DNA of 64,000 nucleotides from Serratia sp. AKBS12 (GCF_024793895.1 NZ_JANUSB010000002.1:434001-498000), one strand, 5' to 3'. Shown: positions 10,189-19,932, numbered from the stretch's first letter. The notes: generated by a model not told the origin, from the letters alone. Numbers and translations: made by a program.

Positions 10189-11247
10189 TCAAACCAACAC
10201 CAGTCCCATCAACCCGGTGGCAATGCCGCACAATGCCACCAGCGCGGCGGTCAGGCACAGCGCCTTGGCAGAAAATGCCTTGTTGAGCATCAACAGCGAA
10301 GGCAGGCTGACTGCCGGCAACGTCATCAGCAGCGCCAGCGCCGGGCCAGACCCCATACCCGCCAGCATCATCGCCTGTACGATAGGGATTTCCGCCGCGG
10401 TGGGAATGACAAACAGGCAGCCGGCGATCGCCAGGCCGACAATCCACAGCAGGCTGTTGTCCACCGCGCCGTCGGCATGCGGGAACAGCCAGACGCGCGC
10501 CGCGCCCAGCAATAGCACCGCCAGGATATAAATCGGAATGGTTGACCAGAATAACGCCCACAGCGCCTTTATCCAGCGGCCGAAGAACGGCCTATCTGGC
10601 GTTTTCTCCTGCGGGGTGAGCGCGGCCTGCAGTGCCGCCGGCGGCGCATCGTTGGCGGTAACACGCTGCACCAGCCAGGCGATGCCCAATACCATGACCA
10701 CGCCGGCCACCAGCCGAATAACCGCAAACTGCCAACCGAGCACAAATCCCATAAAGATCAGCGTCGCCGGGTTCAGTACCGGGTTGCTTAGCCAGAATGC
10801 CAATGCCGCGCCGCTGGACACCGACTGACGCCGTAGCCCGGCGGCGACCGGTGCCGCACAGCAGGTGCACATCATGCCGGGCAGCGCAATCAGCGTACCA
10901 AGCAGCGTACCGGAAAAGCGCCGGTGGCCGAGGGTACGCACCAGCCAGTCTCGCGGGATCAACACCTGCACCAGCGACCCCAGCAGCACGCCGAGCACCG
11001 CCGCCTTCCATACCGCATTGAAGTAAACCAGCGCGTACTGCCATGCCGCCAACCACGGGCTGTCAGCCGGATTGGCCAGAATGGAGTTGCCGATCGAATG
11101 GCTATCCGCCGCCAAAAACGCCTTGCCGTAATACGGTTGCCACTTGACGTAATACAGCCCGACGGCGACCACCAGCAGGAACAGGAGCGGTTTCCACAGC
11201 GGCCATGCGCGAGCCGGGGATTCAGGAGCAGTAATGGGTTGAGACAT
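10189..11247 (-). CDS. yraQ: YraQ-family permease (DUF318/ArsP-like)
   Basis: Predicted inner-membrane permease of 352 aa, strongly similar to E. coli YraQ. It shows two repeated blocks of hydrophobic helices, each with a glycine/proline-rich motif: GMMCTCCAAPVAAG with a Cys-Cys pair near residue 130, and LFVIPTAAEIPIVQ in the second half. The family includes ArsP-type organoarsenical exporters, but the substrate of YraQ is not known. The start at 11247 (MSQPITAPE) is preferred over an upstream in-frame ATG at 11310 because it matches the family start. In E. coli yraQ is next to yraR; here the phn operon lies between them. Confidence 0.88.
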   Translation of the reverse strand: MSQPITAPESPARAWPLWKPLLFLLVVAVGLYYVKWQPYYGKAFLAADSHSIGNSILANPADSPWLAAWQYALVYFNAVWKAAVLGVLLGSLVQVLIPRDWLVRTLGHRRFSGTLLGTLIALPGMMCTCCAAPVAAGLRRQSVSSGAALAFWLSNPVLNPATLIFMGFVLGWQFAVIRLVAGVVMVLGIAWLVQRVTANDAPPAALQAALTPQEKTPDRPFFGRWIKALWALFWSTIPIYILAVLLLGAARVWLFPHADGAVDNSLLWIVGLAIAGCLFVIPTAAEIPIVQAMMLAGMGSGPALALLMTLPAVSLPSLLMLNKAFSAKALCLTAALVALCGIATGLMGLVLV

Positions 11248-11468
11248 GTTGCGAACCAACGTGAGAGCAAACAATGGCGCTAGCTTAGCGCGACGTGAGC
11301 CGCTTGGCATCCCTCTGTCGAAAATAGTTCATCTGTTCGCCACCAACCCGTAACGCGATTGTCATCTCGCGGCGGCACCCTATGGCCAACGTGATCAACG
11401 GGTATGCACCATGCCGCAATTTACATTCGACACCACCGACAGCGCCCCGGCCAACGGAGGTTTTTATT

Positions 11469-12197
11469 ATGATGCAGTTATCTAGACATCCGACCACTTA
11501 CCCAACCCGTTACCAGCAAATCGCCGCCCAGTTGGAAGAAGAGTTACGCGCCCACTATCGCTGCGGCGACTATCTGCCTTCGGAGCAGCAACTGGCCGAC
11601 CGCTATCAGGTCAATCGCCATACGCTGCGCCGTGCGGTCGATCAGCTGGTTGAACGCGGCTGGCTGCAGCGGCGCCATGGCGTCGGCATTCTGGTGCTGA
11701 TGCGCCCTTATGACTATCCGCTGCATGCCAAAACCCGCTTCAGCCAGAACCTGTTCGAGCAGGGCAGCCACCCCACCAGTGAGCGCTTACTCGCAGTTTT
11801 GCGCCCCTGCAACGGCCATATCGCCAGCGCATTATCGCGTGAAGAGGGCGAAACGGTGATTCACCTGCGGACGTTGCGCCGGGTCAATGGCGTGCCGCTG
11901 AGCGTTATCGACCACTACCTGCCGGAGCTGGATTGGTGGCCGGCGCTGCAACAGTTCCACAGCGGCTCGCTGCATGAATTTATCGAACAGCGTATCCACC
12001 AGTCGCTGTCCCGCAGTCAGACGCGCATCAGCGCCCGCCGCGCGCAGGCCAAAGAGAGCCAGTTGCTGGAGATCGCCACCCACGCGCCGCTGCTGTGCGT
12101 GCGCACCCTGAATACCTGTGTCGGCAGCAACAGCGTGGCGGAATACTCCGTCAGCCTGGCGCGCGCCGACATGATCGAACTGACGATGGAGCACTGA
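11469..12197 (+). CDS. phnF: Phosphonate operon regulator PhnF (GntR/HutC family)
   Basis: Predicted transcription regulator of the C-P lyase operon, 242 aa. The N-terminal winged helix (about 10-75, with GDYLPSEQQLADRYQVNRHT) is typical of GntR proteins, followed by a UTRA effector-binding domain ending ARADMIELTMEH. The ATG at 11469 is chosen because GGAGG stands 8 bases before it and the protein start then aligns with E. coli PhnF; an in-frame ATG at 11382 lacks this. It is first in a ten-gene plus-strand operon, with its stop abutting phnG. The divergent promoter region 11248-11468 has one TTGTCAT half-site but no convincing full Pho box. Confidence 0.93.
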   Translation: MMQLSRHPTTYPTRYQQIAAQLEEELRAHYRCGDYLPSEQQLADRYQVNRHTLRRAVDQLVERGWLQRRHGVGILVLMRPYDYPLHAKTRFSQNLFEQGSHPTSERLLAVLRPCNGHIASALSREEGETVIHLRTLRRVNGVPLSVIDHYLPELDWWPALQQFHSGSLHEFIEQRIHQSLSRSQTRISARRAQAKESQLLEIATHAPLLCVRTLNTCVGSNSVAEYSVSLARADMIELTMEH

Positions 12198-12641
12198 ATG
12201 CAATCCTTATCGAGCAGACAACGCTGGATGTCCGTGTTGGCACACAGCCAACCGGCCCAGTTACGCAGCCACTGGCAGGCGCTGAACCTTAGCCCGCGCT
12301 ATCAACTGCTGCGCGCGCCGGAAATCGGCCTGGCGCAGTTGCAGGGGCGGATGGGGGCCACCGGCCGCCGCTTCGTGCTGGGCGACATGACCGTCACCCG
12401 TAGCGTGGTGCAATTGGACAACGGCGGCCACGGTTACAGCTACATCGCCGGGCGCGATAAAGCCCATGCCGAGCTGTGCGCGCTGGCCGATGCGCTGCTG
12501 CAACAGCCGGAACACCACGAACTGCTGCAACAGCGGCTGATTGAACCGCTGGCGGCGCTGCAACAGGAGCAGCGTCAACTGCGCTCCCGCGCGGTAGCGG
12601 CCAGCCGGGTCGACTTCTTTACCCTGGTGCGGGGGGAATAG
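12198..12641 (+). CDS. phnG: C-P lyase core subunit PhnG
   Basis: Small subunit of the carbon-phosphorus lyase core complex (PhnG2H2I2J2), 147 aa, the usual size. PhnGHI together attach the phosphonate to the ribose of ATP, displacing adenine. The family start (SRQRWMSVLAHS) and the GRRFVLGDMTVTR block near residue 60 are present. The ATG directly follows the phnF TGA, so translation is probably coupled. The end is 2 bp before phnH. Confidence 0.94.
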   Translation: MQSLSSRQRWMSVLAHSQPAQLRSHWQALNLSPRYQLLRAPEIGLAQLQGRMGATGRRFVLGDMTVTRSVVQLDNGGHGYSYIAGRDKAHAELCALADALLQQPEHHELLQQRLIEPLAALQQEQRQLRSRAVAASRVDFFTLVRGE

Positions 12642-12643
12642 CC

Positions 12644-13225
12644 ATGAGTTTACTCACCGGCTTTGCCCAGCCGATTGAACAGGCACAGCACGCCTTCCGC
12701 TTGATTCTCAAGGCGTTAAGCGAACCGGGCGTTACGGTGACGCTCGGCGACGGGCCAGTATGGCCGCCGTTGAACGCCGCTGACACCGCAGCGCTGCTGA
12801 CGTTGGCCGACGGGGAAACCCCGATCCAGCTCTGCCCTGCCCTGAATTGTGAGCAAGTGCTGACAAACATTCGTTTCCACACCGGCGCGCCGCTGGCTGA
12901 CTCGCCAGCAGCGATCCGCTTTGCGCTGTGGGACGACAGCCTGCAAGCGGTGGATTTAAGCCAATTGCCGTACGGCAGCGATATCTCGCCAGAATTCGGC
13001 GCTACCCTGCTGGTGCAGGTGAGCAGCCTGACGGCAGGCGCACCGCTGCGCCTGAGCGGCCCCGGCATTGAACGGCAACGGCTGGTCAGCCCGGCGCTGC
13101 CCGCCGCGCTGCGCGATTACCTGCTGGAACGTCCGCACCGCTTCCCGCTGGGGATTGACGTACTACTGACCTGTGGCGAGCAACTGATCGCCATTCCACG
13201 CACCACGCATCTGGAGGCCTGCTGA
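12644..13225 (+). CDS. phnH: C-P lyase core subunit PhnH
   Basis: Homodimer-forming core subunit of the C-P lyase complex, 193 aa. It contains the family features FRLILKALSEPG near the start, the central SDISPEFGATLLVQV segment and the C-terminal GIDVLLTCGEQLIAIPRTTH. It has a pseudo-PLP-transferase fold without known catalysis of its own and is required by PhnI. The stop codon TGA overlaps the phnI ATG by one base, so translational coupling is likely. Confidence 0.94.
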   Translation: MSLLTGFAQPIEQAQHAFRLILKALSEPGVTVTLGDGPVWPPLNAADTAALLTLADGETPIQLCPALNCEQVLTNIRFHTGAPLADSPAAIRFALWDDSLQAVDLSQLPYGSDISPEFGATLLVQVSSLTAGAPLRLSGPGIERQRLVSPALPAALRDYLLERPHRFPLGIDVLLTCGEQLIAIPRTTHLEAC

Positions 13226-14310
13226 TGTACGTCGCGGTGAAAGGGGGCGAAAAAGCCATTGAGGCCGCCCATCAGTTACAGGAAAACCTGCGTCGCGGCG
13301 ATAGCTCGCAGCCGGCGCTGAGCGCCGAACAAATCGAGCGACAACTCGGGCTGGCGGTGGATCGAGTGATGACCGAGGGCGGCGTGTATGACCGCGAACT
13401 GGCGGCACTGGCCGTCAAACAGGCCAGCGGCGATCTGGTAGAAGCCATTTTTCTGCTGCGCGCCTATCGCACCACCCTGCCACGGCTGGCGGTCAGCGAA
13501 CCGCTGGCCACCGACAAGATGCGTCTGGAACGACGCATCTCCGCGGTTTACAAAGACTTGCCCGGCGGGCAGGTGCTTGGCCCAACCTACGATTACACCC
13601 ATCGTCTGCTGGACTTTGCGCTGCTGGCAGAAGGCGAAGCGCCCGCCGCGCCGTTGGCCGAAGAGCCGCTGCCGGAGCAATGTGCCCACGTGTTCGATCT
13701 GCTCGGCCAGCAGCAACTGGCGCAGCCCGAACAGGATGACGGCAGCACGCCGGACGACATTACCCGCACGCCCCCGGTTTATCCCTGCCCGCGTTCGGCA
13801 CGCCTGCAACAGTTGGTACGCGGCGACGAGGGCTTTCTGCTGGCGCTCGGTTATTCGACCCAGCGCGGCTATGGCCGCACCCACCCGTTCGCCGGGGAAA
13901 TTCGCAGCGGCTACCTGACGGTCTCCATCGTGCCCGAAGAGTTGGGCTTTGCTATTGATGTCGGTGAAATCCTGCTGACCGAATGCGAAATGGTCAACGG
14001 CTTCGTTGATCCGCCGCAACAGCCGCCGCATTTTACCCGCGGTTACGGGCTGGTATTCGGTCGCGCGGAACGCAAGGCAATGGCGATGGCGCTGGTCGAT
14101 CGCGCTCTGCAAACCGCCGAATACGGCGAGAGCGTCGCCAGCCCGGCACAGGACGAAGAGTTCGTGTTGGCGCATGCCGATAACGTGGAGGCCGCCGGCT
14201 TCGTTTCTCACCTTAAATTGCCGCACTACGTTGATTTCCAGGCCGAACTGGAATTGTTGAAACGCCTGCGGCAGGAATTTGCCGAGCGTCAGGAGGCACG
14301 CCATGACTGA
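13225..14310 (+). CDS. phnI: C-P lyase core subunit PhnI (purine nucleosidase component)
   Basis: Subunit that releases the purine base while the phosphonate is attached at C1' of the nucleotide, acting together with PhnG and PhnH (and PhnL). It is 361 aa, normal for the family. The start MYVAVKGGEKAIEAAH and the internal GYGRTHPFAGEIRSG block are conserved PhnI landmarks. The gene overlaps phnH by one base and phnJ by eight, consistent with equimolar synthesis of the complex. Confidence 0.95.
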   Translation: MYVAVKGGEKAIEAAHQLQENLRRGDSSQPALSAEQIERQLGLAVDRVMTEGGVYDRELAALAVKQASGDLVEAIFLLRAYRTTLPRLAVSEPLATDKMRLERRISAVYKDLPGGQVLGPTYDYTHRLLDFALLAEGEAPAAPLAEEPLPEQCAHVFDLLGQQQLAQPEQDDGSTPDDITRTPPVYPCPRSARLQQLVRGDEGFLLALGYSTQRGYGRTHPFAGEIRSGYLTVSIVPEELGFAIDVGEILLTECEMVNGFVDPPQQPPHFTRGYGLVFGRAERKAMAMALVDRALQTAEYGESVASPAQDEEFVLAHADNVEAAGFVSHLKLPHYVDFQAELELLKRLRQEFAERQEARHD

Positions 14311-15160
14311 AGTATTGAGCGGCTATAACCCCGGTTATCTGGACGAACAGACCAAACGCATGATCCGCCGCGCCATCCTGAAGGGCGTGGCCATCCCCGG
14401 CTATCAGGTGCCGTTCGGCGGGCGTGAAATGCCGATGCCCTATGGCTGGGGTACCGGCGGCATTCAGATCACCGCCAGCGTTATCGGCCAGCACGACGTG
14501 CTGAAAGTGATTGACCAGGGTGCGGACGATACCACCAACGCCGTCTCCATCCGCCGCTTTTTCCAACGGGTGGCCGGCGTCGCCACCACCGAACGGACGC
14601 CGGAAGCCACGCTGATCCAGACCCGCCACCGCATTCCGGAAACGCCGCTGCGAGAAGATCAGATCCTGATTTATCAGGTGCCGATCCCGGAGCCGCTGCG
14701 CTTTATCGAACCGCGCGAGACCGAAACCCGCAAGATGCACGCGCTGGAAGAATATGGCGTGATGCAGGTGAAACTGTATGAGGACATCGCCCGTTACGGC
14801 CACATTGCCACCACCTACGCCTACCCGGTGAAGGTCAACGACCGCTATGTGATGGATCCGTCGCCAATCCCGAAGTTCGACAATCCGAAAATGCACATGA
14901 TGCCGGCGCTGCAACTGTTTGGTGCCGGGCGAGAGAAGCGCATCTATGCCCTGCCGCCGTTCACCAAGGTGGAAAGTCTGGACTTTGACGATCACCCGTT
15001 CAGCATCCAGCAGTGGGAGGAGCCGTGCGCGCTGTGCGGTTCGCGTCACAGTTATCTGGATGAAGTGGTGCTCGACGATCGGGGCAGCCGCATGTTCGTC
15101 TGTTCCGATACCGATTATTGCCGGCAGCAGCTGGCGCAACAGCAAGAGGCGCAGCACTGA
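14303..15160 (+). CDS. phnJ: Alpha-D-ribose 1-methylphosphonate 5-phosphate C-P lyase PhnJ
   Basis: Radical-SAM enzyme that breaks the C-P bond, releasing the alkane and 5-phosphoribosyl-1,2-cyclic phosphate. It is 285 aa. The four conserved cysteines are visible at Cys242, Cys245, Cys267 and Cys273 (EPCALCG ... CSDTDYC), with the unusual CxxC-x21-C-x5-C spacing; the glycyl-radical loop IPGYQVPFGG has its first Gly at residue 33. The start at 14303 (MTEVLSGYN) matches the family, not the upstream in-frame ATG at 14279. It overlaps phnI by 8 bp and phnK by 1 bp. Confidence 0.96.
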   Translation: MTEVLSGYNPGYLDEQTKRMIRRAILKGVAIPGYQVPFGGREMPMPYGWGTGGIQITASVIGQHDVLKVIDQGADDTTNAVSIRRFFQRVAGVATTERTPEATLIQTRHRIPETPLREDQILIYQVPIPEPLRFIEPRETETRKMHALEEYGVMQVKLYEDIARYGHIATTYAYPVKVNDRYVMDPSPIPKFDNPKMHMMPALQLFGAGREKRIYALPPFTKVESLDFDDHPFSIQQWEEPCALCGSRHSYLDEVVLDDRGSRMFVCSDTDYCRQQLAQQQEAQH

Positions 15161-15948
15161 TGACTTCCGCACTTTTGGACAGCGCCCCGCTGCTGTCGGT
15201 GAACAACCTGACTCACCTGTACGCGCCCGGCAAAGGTTTTAGCAACGTGTCATTTGATATCTATCCCGGAGAAGTGCTGGGTATCGTTGGCGAATCCGGC
15301 TCCGGCAAGACCACCCTGCTGAAGTCGATTTCGGCCCGCCTGGCGCCGCAGCACGGGCAGGTAATCTATCAGCCACAGGCCGGGAAGCGGCACGATCTGT
15401 ACGCAATGGCGGAAAGCGATCGACGCCGTCTGCTGCGTACCGACTGGGGCGTGGTGCACCAGCATCCGCTTGACGGTCTGCGGCCGCAGGTCTCCGCCGG
15501 CGGCAATATCGGCGAGCGGCTGATGGCAATTGGCCAACGGCATTATGGCGATATCCGCCAGCAAGCCGCGCAGTGGCTGGAGGACGTCGAGATCCCGGTG
15601 TCGCGCCTGGACGATCTGCCAACCACCTTTTCCGGCGGCATGCAGCAGCGGCTGCAAATCGCCCGCAATCTGGTCACCCACCCCAAACTGGTATTTATGG
15701 ACGAACCGACCGGCGGACTGGACGTTTCGGTACAGGCGCGGCTGCTGGATCTGCTGCGCACGCTGGTGGTGGAGATGCAGCTGGCGGCGGTGATCGTCAC
15801 CCACGATCTCGGCGTAGCGCGGCTGCTGGCACACCGTTTGCTGGTGATGAAACAGGGAGAAGTGGTGGAAAGCGGCCTGACCGACCGGGTACTGGACGAT
15901 CCGCACCATCCCTATACCCAGTTGCTGGTTTCGTCAGTGCTGGCATAA
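15160..15948 (+). CDS. phnK: ABC-type ATPase PhnK of the C-P lyase complex
   Basis: ABC ATPase of 262 aa that docks on the PhnGHIJ core; it has no cognate membrane permease. Walker A GESGSGKTT (about 46-54), signature FSGGMQQR (about 160) and Walker B LVFMDEPTGG followed by the H-loop IVTHDLG are all intact. Its ATG overlaps the phnJ stop (ATGA arrangement), as expected for stoichiometric production. A longer in-frame start at 15118 would lie inside phnJ and is not favoured. Confidence 0.94.
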   Translation: MTSALLDSAPLLSVNNLTHLYAPGKGFSNVSFDIYPGEVLGIVGESGSGKTTLLKSISARLAPQHGQVIYQPQAGKRHDLYAMAESDRRRLLRTDWGVVHQHPLDGLRPQVSAGGNIGERLMAIGQRHYGDIRQQAAQWLEDVEIPVSRLDDLPTTFSGGMQQRLQIARNLVTHPKLVFMDEPTGGLDVSVQARLLDLLRTLVVEMQLAAVIVTHDLGVARLLAHRLLVMKQGEVVESGLTDRVLDDPHHPYTQLLVSSVLA

Positions 15949-15963
15949 CGGAGTGAAAATAAC

Positions 15964-16668
15964 ATGACGCTTAAAATCCGGGTTGAACACCTGAGTAAAA
16001 CCTTTGTACTGCACCAGCAGCACGGCACGCGACTGCCGGTATTGCATGACGCCAACCTGACGGTCAACAGCGGTGAATGCGTGGTGCTGCACGGCCATTC
16101 CGGCAGCGGGAAATCCACGCTGCTGCGGTCGCTGTACGCCAACTATCTGCCGGACAGCGGCCATATCTGGCTCGAGCATCAAGGCCAATGGCTGGACGTG
16201 GTTCAGGCCGAAGCGCGGCAAATCCTGGCGGTGCGCCGCCATACCGTCGGCTGGGTCAGCCAGTTTCTGCGGGTGATCCCACGGATCAGCGCGCTGGAAG
16301 TGGTGATGCAGCCGTTGCTGGAGCTGGGCGTCGAACGCGCCATCTGCCGCGAGCGTGCCGAAGCATTGCTCAGCCAGCTCAATGTGCCGCAACGCCTGTG
16401 GCCGCTGGCGCCGTCGACCTTTTCCGGCGGCGAACAGCAGCGGGTCAACATCGCCCGCGGCTTTATCGTCGATTACCCGATTTTGCTGCTGGACGAGCCG
16501 ACCGCCTCACTCGACAGCCGCAACAGCGCGGCGGTAGTGAAGCTGATTGCCCAGGCGCGACAGCGCGGCGCGGCAATCGTCGGCATTTTCCATGATGAAC
16601 AGGTTCGCGCACAGGTTGCCGACCGATTGCATGATATGCAGGCGCCACAGGCGCTGGAGGTTCCGTGA
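15964..16668 (+). CDS. phnL: ABC-type ATPase PhnL of the C-P lyase complex
   Basis: Second ABC ATPase of the operon, 234 aa, implicated with PhnGHI in making alpha-D-ribose 1-methylphosphonate 5-triphosphate. Walker [10 protein letters not shown] (about 42-50), signature [10 protein letters not shown] and Walker [11 protein letters not shown] are intact. Like PhnK it has no membrane partner in the operon. A ribosome site GGAG precedes it in the 15-bp gap after phnK. Its stop overlaps the phnM start by 4 bp. Confidence 0.94.
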   Translation: MTLKIRVEHLSKTFVLHQQHGTRLPVLHDANLTVNSGECVVLHGHSGSGKSTLLRSLYANYLPDSGHIWLEHQGQWLDVVQAEARQILAVRRHTVGWVSQFLRVIPRISALEVVMQPLLELGVERAICRERAEALLSQLNVPQRLWPLAPSTFSGGEQQRVNIARGFIVDYPILLLDEPTASLDSRNSAAVVKLIAQARQRGAAIVGIFHDEQVRAQVADRLHDMQAPQALEVP

Positions 16669-17801
16669 TTATTAACAACGTCAAATTGGTGCTTGAGGAT
16701 CGGGTGGTTAACGGTTCGCTGGAAGTCAGCGACGGGGTGATCCGCAGCTTCGCCGATGGCAGTAGCCGTCTGCCGCAGGCGCTGGACGGTGAAGGCGGCT
16801 GGCTGTTGCCGGGGCTGATCGAGCTGCATACCGACAACCTCGACAAGTTTTTCACCCCACGCCCCAACGTGGACTGGCCGGCGCACTCGGCCATGAGCAG
16901 CCACGACGCGCTGATGGTGGCTAACGGCATCACCACGGTGCTGGACGCGGTCGCGATTGGCGACGTGCGTGACGGTGGCCACCGGCTGGACAATCTGCAA
17001 AAGATGATCGACGCGGTGATCCACAGCCAGCGCGCCGGCGTCAACCGGGCCGAGCACCGGCTGCACCTGCGCTGCGAGCTGCCCCACCACAGCACCCTGC
17101 CGCTGTTTGAACAGCTGATGGACAAGCCGGGCGTATCGCTGGTGTCGTTGATGGACCATTCACCGGGCCAGCGCCAGTTCGCGGCGCATGAAAAATATCG
17201 TGAATATTATCAAGGCAAATATAACCTGAACGACGGGGAAATGGACGCGTTCGAACAGGAACAGATCGCCATGTCGGCGCGCTGGGCAACCCCCAACCGT
17301 GAAGCGATTGCTGCGCACTGTCGGGCGCGCGGCATTGCCCTGGCCAGCCATGACGACGCCACCGCGGCGCACGTCAGCGAGTCCTGCGCTCTGGGCAGCG
17401 TAATCGCCGAGTTCCCCACCACCGAAGCCGCCGCCCGCGCGTCGCATCAGCAAGGATTGCAGGTGCTGATGGGCGCGCCGAACATCGTGCGCGGCGGTTC
17501 CCATTCCGGCAACGTGGCGGCGCATCACCTGGCGGCGCTCGGGGTGCTGGACATACTGTCGTCCGACTATTACCCGGCCAGCCTGCTCGATGCCGCATTT
17601 CGCCTTGCCGCCGACCCGCGCAATGACTATGACCTGCCGCAAACGGTGGCAATGGTGACGCGCAATCCGGCGCGAGCGCTGGGGCTGCACGACCGTGGCA
17701 CCATCGGCGAGGGGCTGCGCGGCGATCTGGTGCTGGCACGCCCGCACGGCGAGCATATTTACGTACAAAACGTCTGGCGTCAGGGCAAGCAGGTGTTCTG
17801 A
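16665..17801 (+). CDS. phnM: Alpha-D-ribose 1-methylphosphonate 5-triphosphate diphosphatase PhnM
   Basis: Amidohydrolase-family enzyme that removes diphosphate from the PhnGHIL product to give the PhnJ substrate. It is 378 aa. The metal-binding residues of the family are recognisable: ELHTDNLDK near residue 50, SLMDHSPGQ near 165 and a late [11 protein letters not shown] near 290. Translation starts with GTG at 16665, overlapping the phnL stop; the start gives the expected [12 protein letters not shown]. The stop shares a base with the phnN ATG. Confidence 0.95.
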   Translation: MIINNVKLVLEDRVVNGSLEVSDGVIRSFADGSSRLPQALDGEGGWLLPGLIELHTDNLDKFFTPRPNVDWPAHSAMSSHDALMVANGITTVLDAVAIGDVRDGGHRLDNLQKMIDAVIHSQRAGVNRAEHRLHLRCELPHHSTLPLFEQLMDKPGVSLVSLMDHSPGQRQFAAHEKYREYYQGKYNLNDGEMDAFEQEQIAMSARWATPNREAIAAHCRARGIALASHDDATAAHVSESCALGSVIAEFPTTEAAARASHQQGLQVLMGAPNIVRGGSHSGNVAAHHLAALGVLDILSSDYYPASLLDAAFRLAADPRNDYDLPQTVAMVTRNPARALGLHDRGTIGEGLRGDLVLARPHGEHIYVQNVWRQGKQVF

Positions 17802-18367
17802 TGGCGTATCTCATCTATCTGATGGGCCCGTCTGGCGCGGGCAAAGACAGTCTACTGGAACGGTTGCGGGCCGATCCGCACGGCGCACCGCTGGTGGCGC
17901 ACCGTTACATCACCCGGCCGGCGGCGGCCGGCTGTGAAAATCACATTGCCCTCAGCGAAGTGGAGTTTCTGCGCCGGCGAGCCAAAGGCCTGTTTGCCCT
18001 CGACTGGCAGGCGCATCAGACTCATTACGCTCTGGGGATCGAGGTGGATCTGTGGCTACTGCAAGGGATCGACGTGGTGGTCAACGGTTCTCGCGCTCAT
18101 CTGCCACAGGCGCAGCAGCGCTACGGCGCACAGCTGTTGCCGGTGTGCCTGCAGGTCGAGCCGGCCATTCTGCGCCGGCGATTGCAGCAGCGCGGGCGCG
18201 AAGACGCCCAGCAGATAGAGCAACGGCTGTCACGCGCGGCAGCCTACCAGCACGCCTTGCCGCCCGGCTGCCACCGTCTGGATAATAATGGCGATCTGGC
18301 CACCACGCTGGTGGCATTGACGGCGCTGCTGGCACGGCATCAGCATAAGGAAACGTCATGCAATTAA
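17801..18367 (+). CDS. phnN: Ribose 1,5-bisphosphokinase PhnN
   Basis: Kinase that converts ribose 1,5-bisphosphate to PRPP, joining C-P lyase products to nucleotide metabolism. It is 188 aa with a guanylate-kinase-like P-loop GPSGAGKDS (about 9-17) and the RYITRP motif near residue 38. One-base overlap with phnM and ten-base overlap with phnP place it firmly in the operon. Confidence 0.94.
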   Translation: MAYLIYLMGPSGAGKDSLLERLRADPHGAPLVAHRYITRPAAAGCENHIALSEVEFLRRRAKGLFALDWQAHQTHYALGIEVDLWLLQGIDVVVNGSRAHLPQAQQRYGAQLLPVCLQVEPAILRRRLQQRGREDAQQIEQRLSRAAAYQHALPPGCHRLDNNGDLATTLVALTALLARHQHKETSCN

Positions 18368-19107
18368 CTTTTCTTGGCACCGGCGGTGCGCAGCAGGTGC
18401 CGGCATTTGGCTGTGAGTGCCTGGTGTGTCGACGCGCGCGGCGAGAAGCGGCCTTCCGGCGGCGGGCATGCAGCGCCATGTTGCAATATAACGGGGAAAC
18501 CAGCTTGCTGGATGCGGGATTGACGTCGTTGGAACGGCGATTTTCGGCGGGGCAAATTCAACGTTTTTTACTGACACATTACCACATGGATCACGTTCAG
18601 GGTCTATTTCATTTGCGTTGGGGGTGCGGAAATTCCATTCCGGTATATGGCCCGCCCGATCCTCAAGGCTGCGACGATCTGTTCAAACACCCCGGGATCC
18701 TCGACTTTCAGCCGCCGTTGGCGCCGTTTGTCAGCGTCGAGATCGGTGGTCTGCAAATCACGCCGCTGCCGCTGATCCACTCAAAACCGACCCATGGCTA
18801 TCTGATCCAGACGCCGGGCAAGGCGCTGGCCTATCTTACCGATACCGTCGGCCTGCCGCCGCAGACCACGCGTTTCCTGCAAGATGTGCCGCTGGATCTG
18901 CTGGTGCTGGATTGCAGCCTGCCACCGCAGGCGCAGGCGCCGCGCAACCATAACGATCTGACCCGCGCGCTGGAGATCCAGCAGGGCTTGCAGCCGCGCC
19001 GTACCCTGCTGACACACATTAGCCATCAGCTCGATTTATGGCTGCTCGACAACCCCTTACCTGGCGGCCTGGAATTGGCGTTTGACAATCTGCGCGTCAC
19101 TGCGTGA
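18358..19107 (+). CDS. phnP: Phosphoribosyl 1,2-cyclic phosphate phosphodiesterase PhnP
   Basis: Metallo-beta-lactamase-fold hydrolase that opens 5-phosphoribosyl 1,2-cyclic phosphate to ribose 1,5-bisphosphate, the PhnN substrate. It is 249 aa. The HxHxDH metal motif is present as THYHMDHVQG, and the N-terminal structural zinc site is suggested by CECLVC. It is the last gene of the operon; no phnO or phnCDE is present. It overlaps the end of the convergent yraR by 11 bp. Confidence 0.93.
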   Translation: MQLTFLGTGGAQQVPAFGCECLVCRRARREAAFRRRACSAMLQYNGETSLLDAGLTSLERRFSAGQIQRFLLTHYHMDHVQGLFHLRWGCGNSIPVYGPPDPQGCDDLFKHPGILDFQPPLAPFVSVEIGGLQITPLPLIHSKPTHGYLIQTPGKALAYLTDTVGLPPQTTRFLQDVPLDLLVLDCSLPPQAQAPRNHNDLTRALEIQQGLQPRRTLLTHISHQLDLWLLDNPLPGGLELAFDNLRVTA

Positions 19108-19738
19108 CGGAGTGAAAACAGCGCAACTGGTTGGATTCCAATATCTTTACCCCACTACCGGCGCTGAACGCCTGTTCCATCATGGTTTGCGCCACGTCTT
19201 TGGCGGCGATCGCTTTCCATTTGCCCGGCAGCAGATTGAACAGCGGCTGGGCGATGCGCTCCATCAAGCGCGGCGTCGGCCGCCGGCCCAGCAGCATTGA
19301 CGGCCGCACCAGCGTCAGGCGCTGCCAACCCTGTTCGCGCAGCGCCTGTTCCATTTCACCCTTGGTGCGGTTGTACAGAAAGGTCGAGCGCGTGCTGGCA
19401 CCCAATGCGCTCACCGCCAGGCAGTGCTGCGCCCCCAGCCGGCGGCCGGTCAGTGCGCTTTCCACCACCAGCGTATAATCCACATAGTGGAAATTGCCGT
19501 CGCTGCCGGCCTCGCGTCGGGTGGTGCCGAGGCAGCAGAACACCATGTCGACCGGCTGATCCAGTCCGGTCAGCAATTGAAACAGATCGTCGCCGACCGG
19601 ATTGTGCAATTTTTCATGTGGCGGCAATGGCTTGCGCGTTGGCGCGACGATCGCCGTTACCTGCCGATTGGCCTGCAACAGGCGTAATAACTCACCGCCC
19701 ACCAGTCCGGTCGCGCCAATAATCAGTACCCGTGCCAT
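19097..19738 (-). CDS. yraR: NAD(P)-binding protein YraR
   Basis: Rossmann-fold protein of 213 aa similar to E. coli YraR and the atypical short-chain dehydrogenase/HIM1-like group. The N-terminal glycine motif GATGLVGG (about 8-15) binds NAD(P), and the conserved FCCLGTTRREAG (about 66-77) and YNRTKGEMEQAL segments follow. The substrate is unknown. It is separated from its usual neighbour yraQ by the phn operon. It ends inside the last codons of phnP on the other strand. Confidence 0.88.
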   Translation of the reverse strand: MARVLIIGATGLVGGELLRLLQANRQVTAIVAPTRKPLPPHEKLHNPVGDDLFQLLTGLDQPVDMVFCCLGTTRREAGSDGNFHYVDYTLVVESALTGRRLGAQHCLAVSALGASTRSTFLYNRTKGEMEQALREQGWQRLTLVRPSMLLGRRPTPRLMERIAQPLFNLLPGKWKAIAAKDVAQTMMEQAFSAGSGVKILESNQLRCFHSVTQ

Positions 19739-19932
19739 AAGCCCTCCCGTGCCGATTTAGCTACTCGACTTCAGTATAAGTGATTTGCGGCTGTCACACC
19801 CTGTTACGTGTTGTGCATGGCGACAAACCGCGCCATACCGCGCCCGCTGGTTTTTTCTGCCCGCTCGGGGTTGAGAATGGCGCCCGGCGCCCCTAGCCTT
19901 ATAAGACGGTCATTCATCAGAAGGAGGAAAAT

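Noticed and set aside
11311-11468. A Pho box before phnF
   Set aside because: Only one TTGTCAT half-site is present; the second half does not match the 18-bp consensus.
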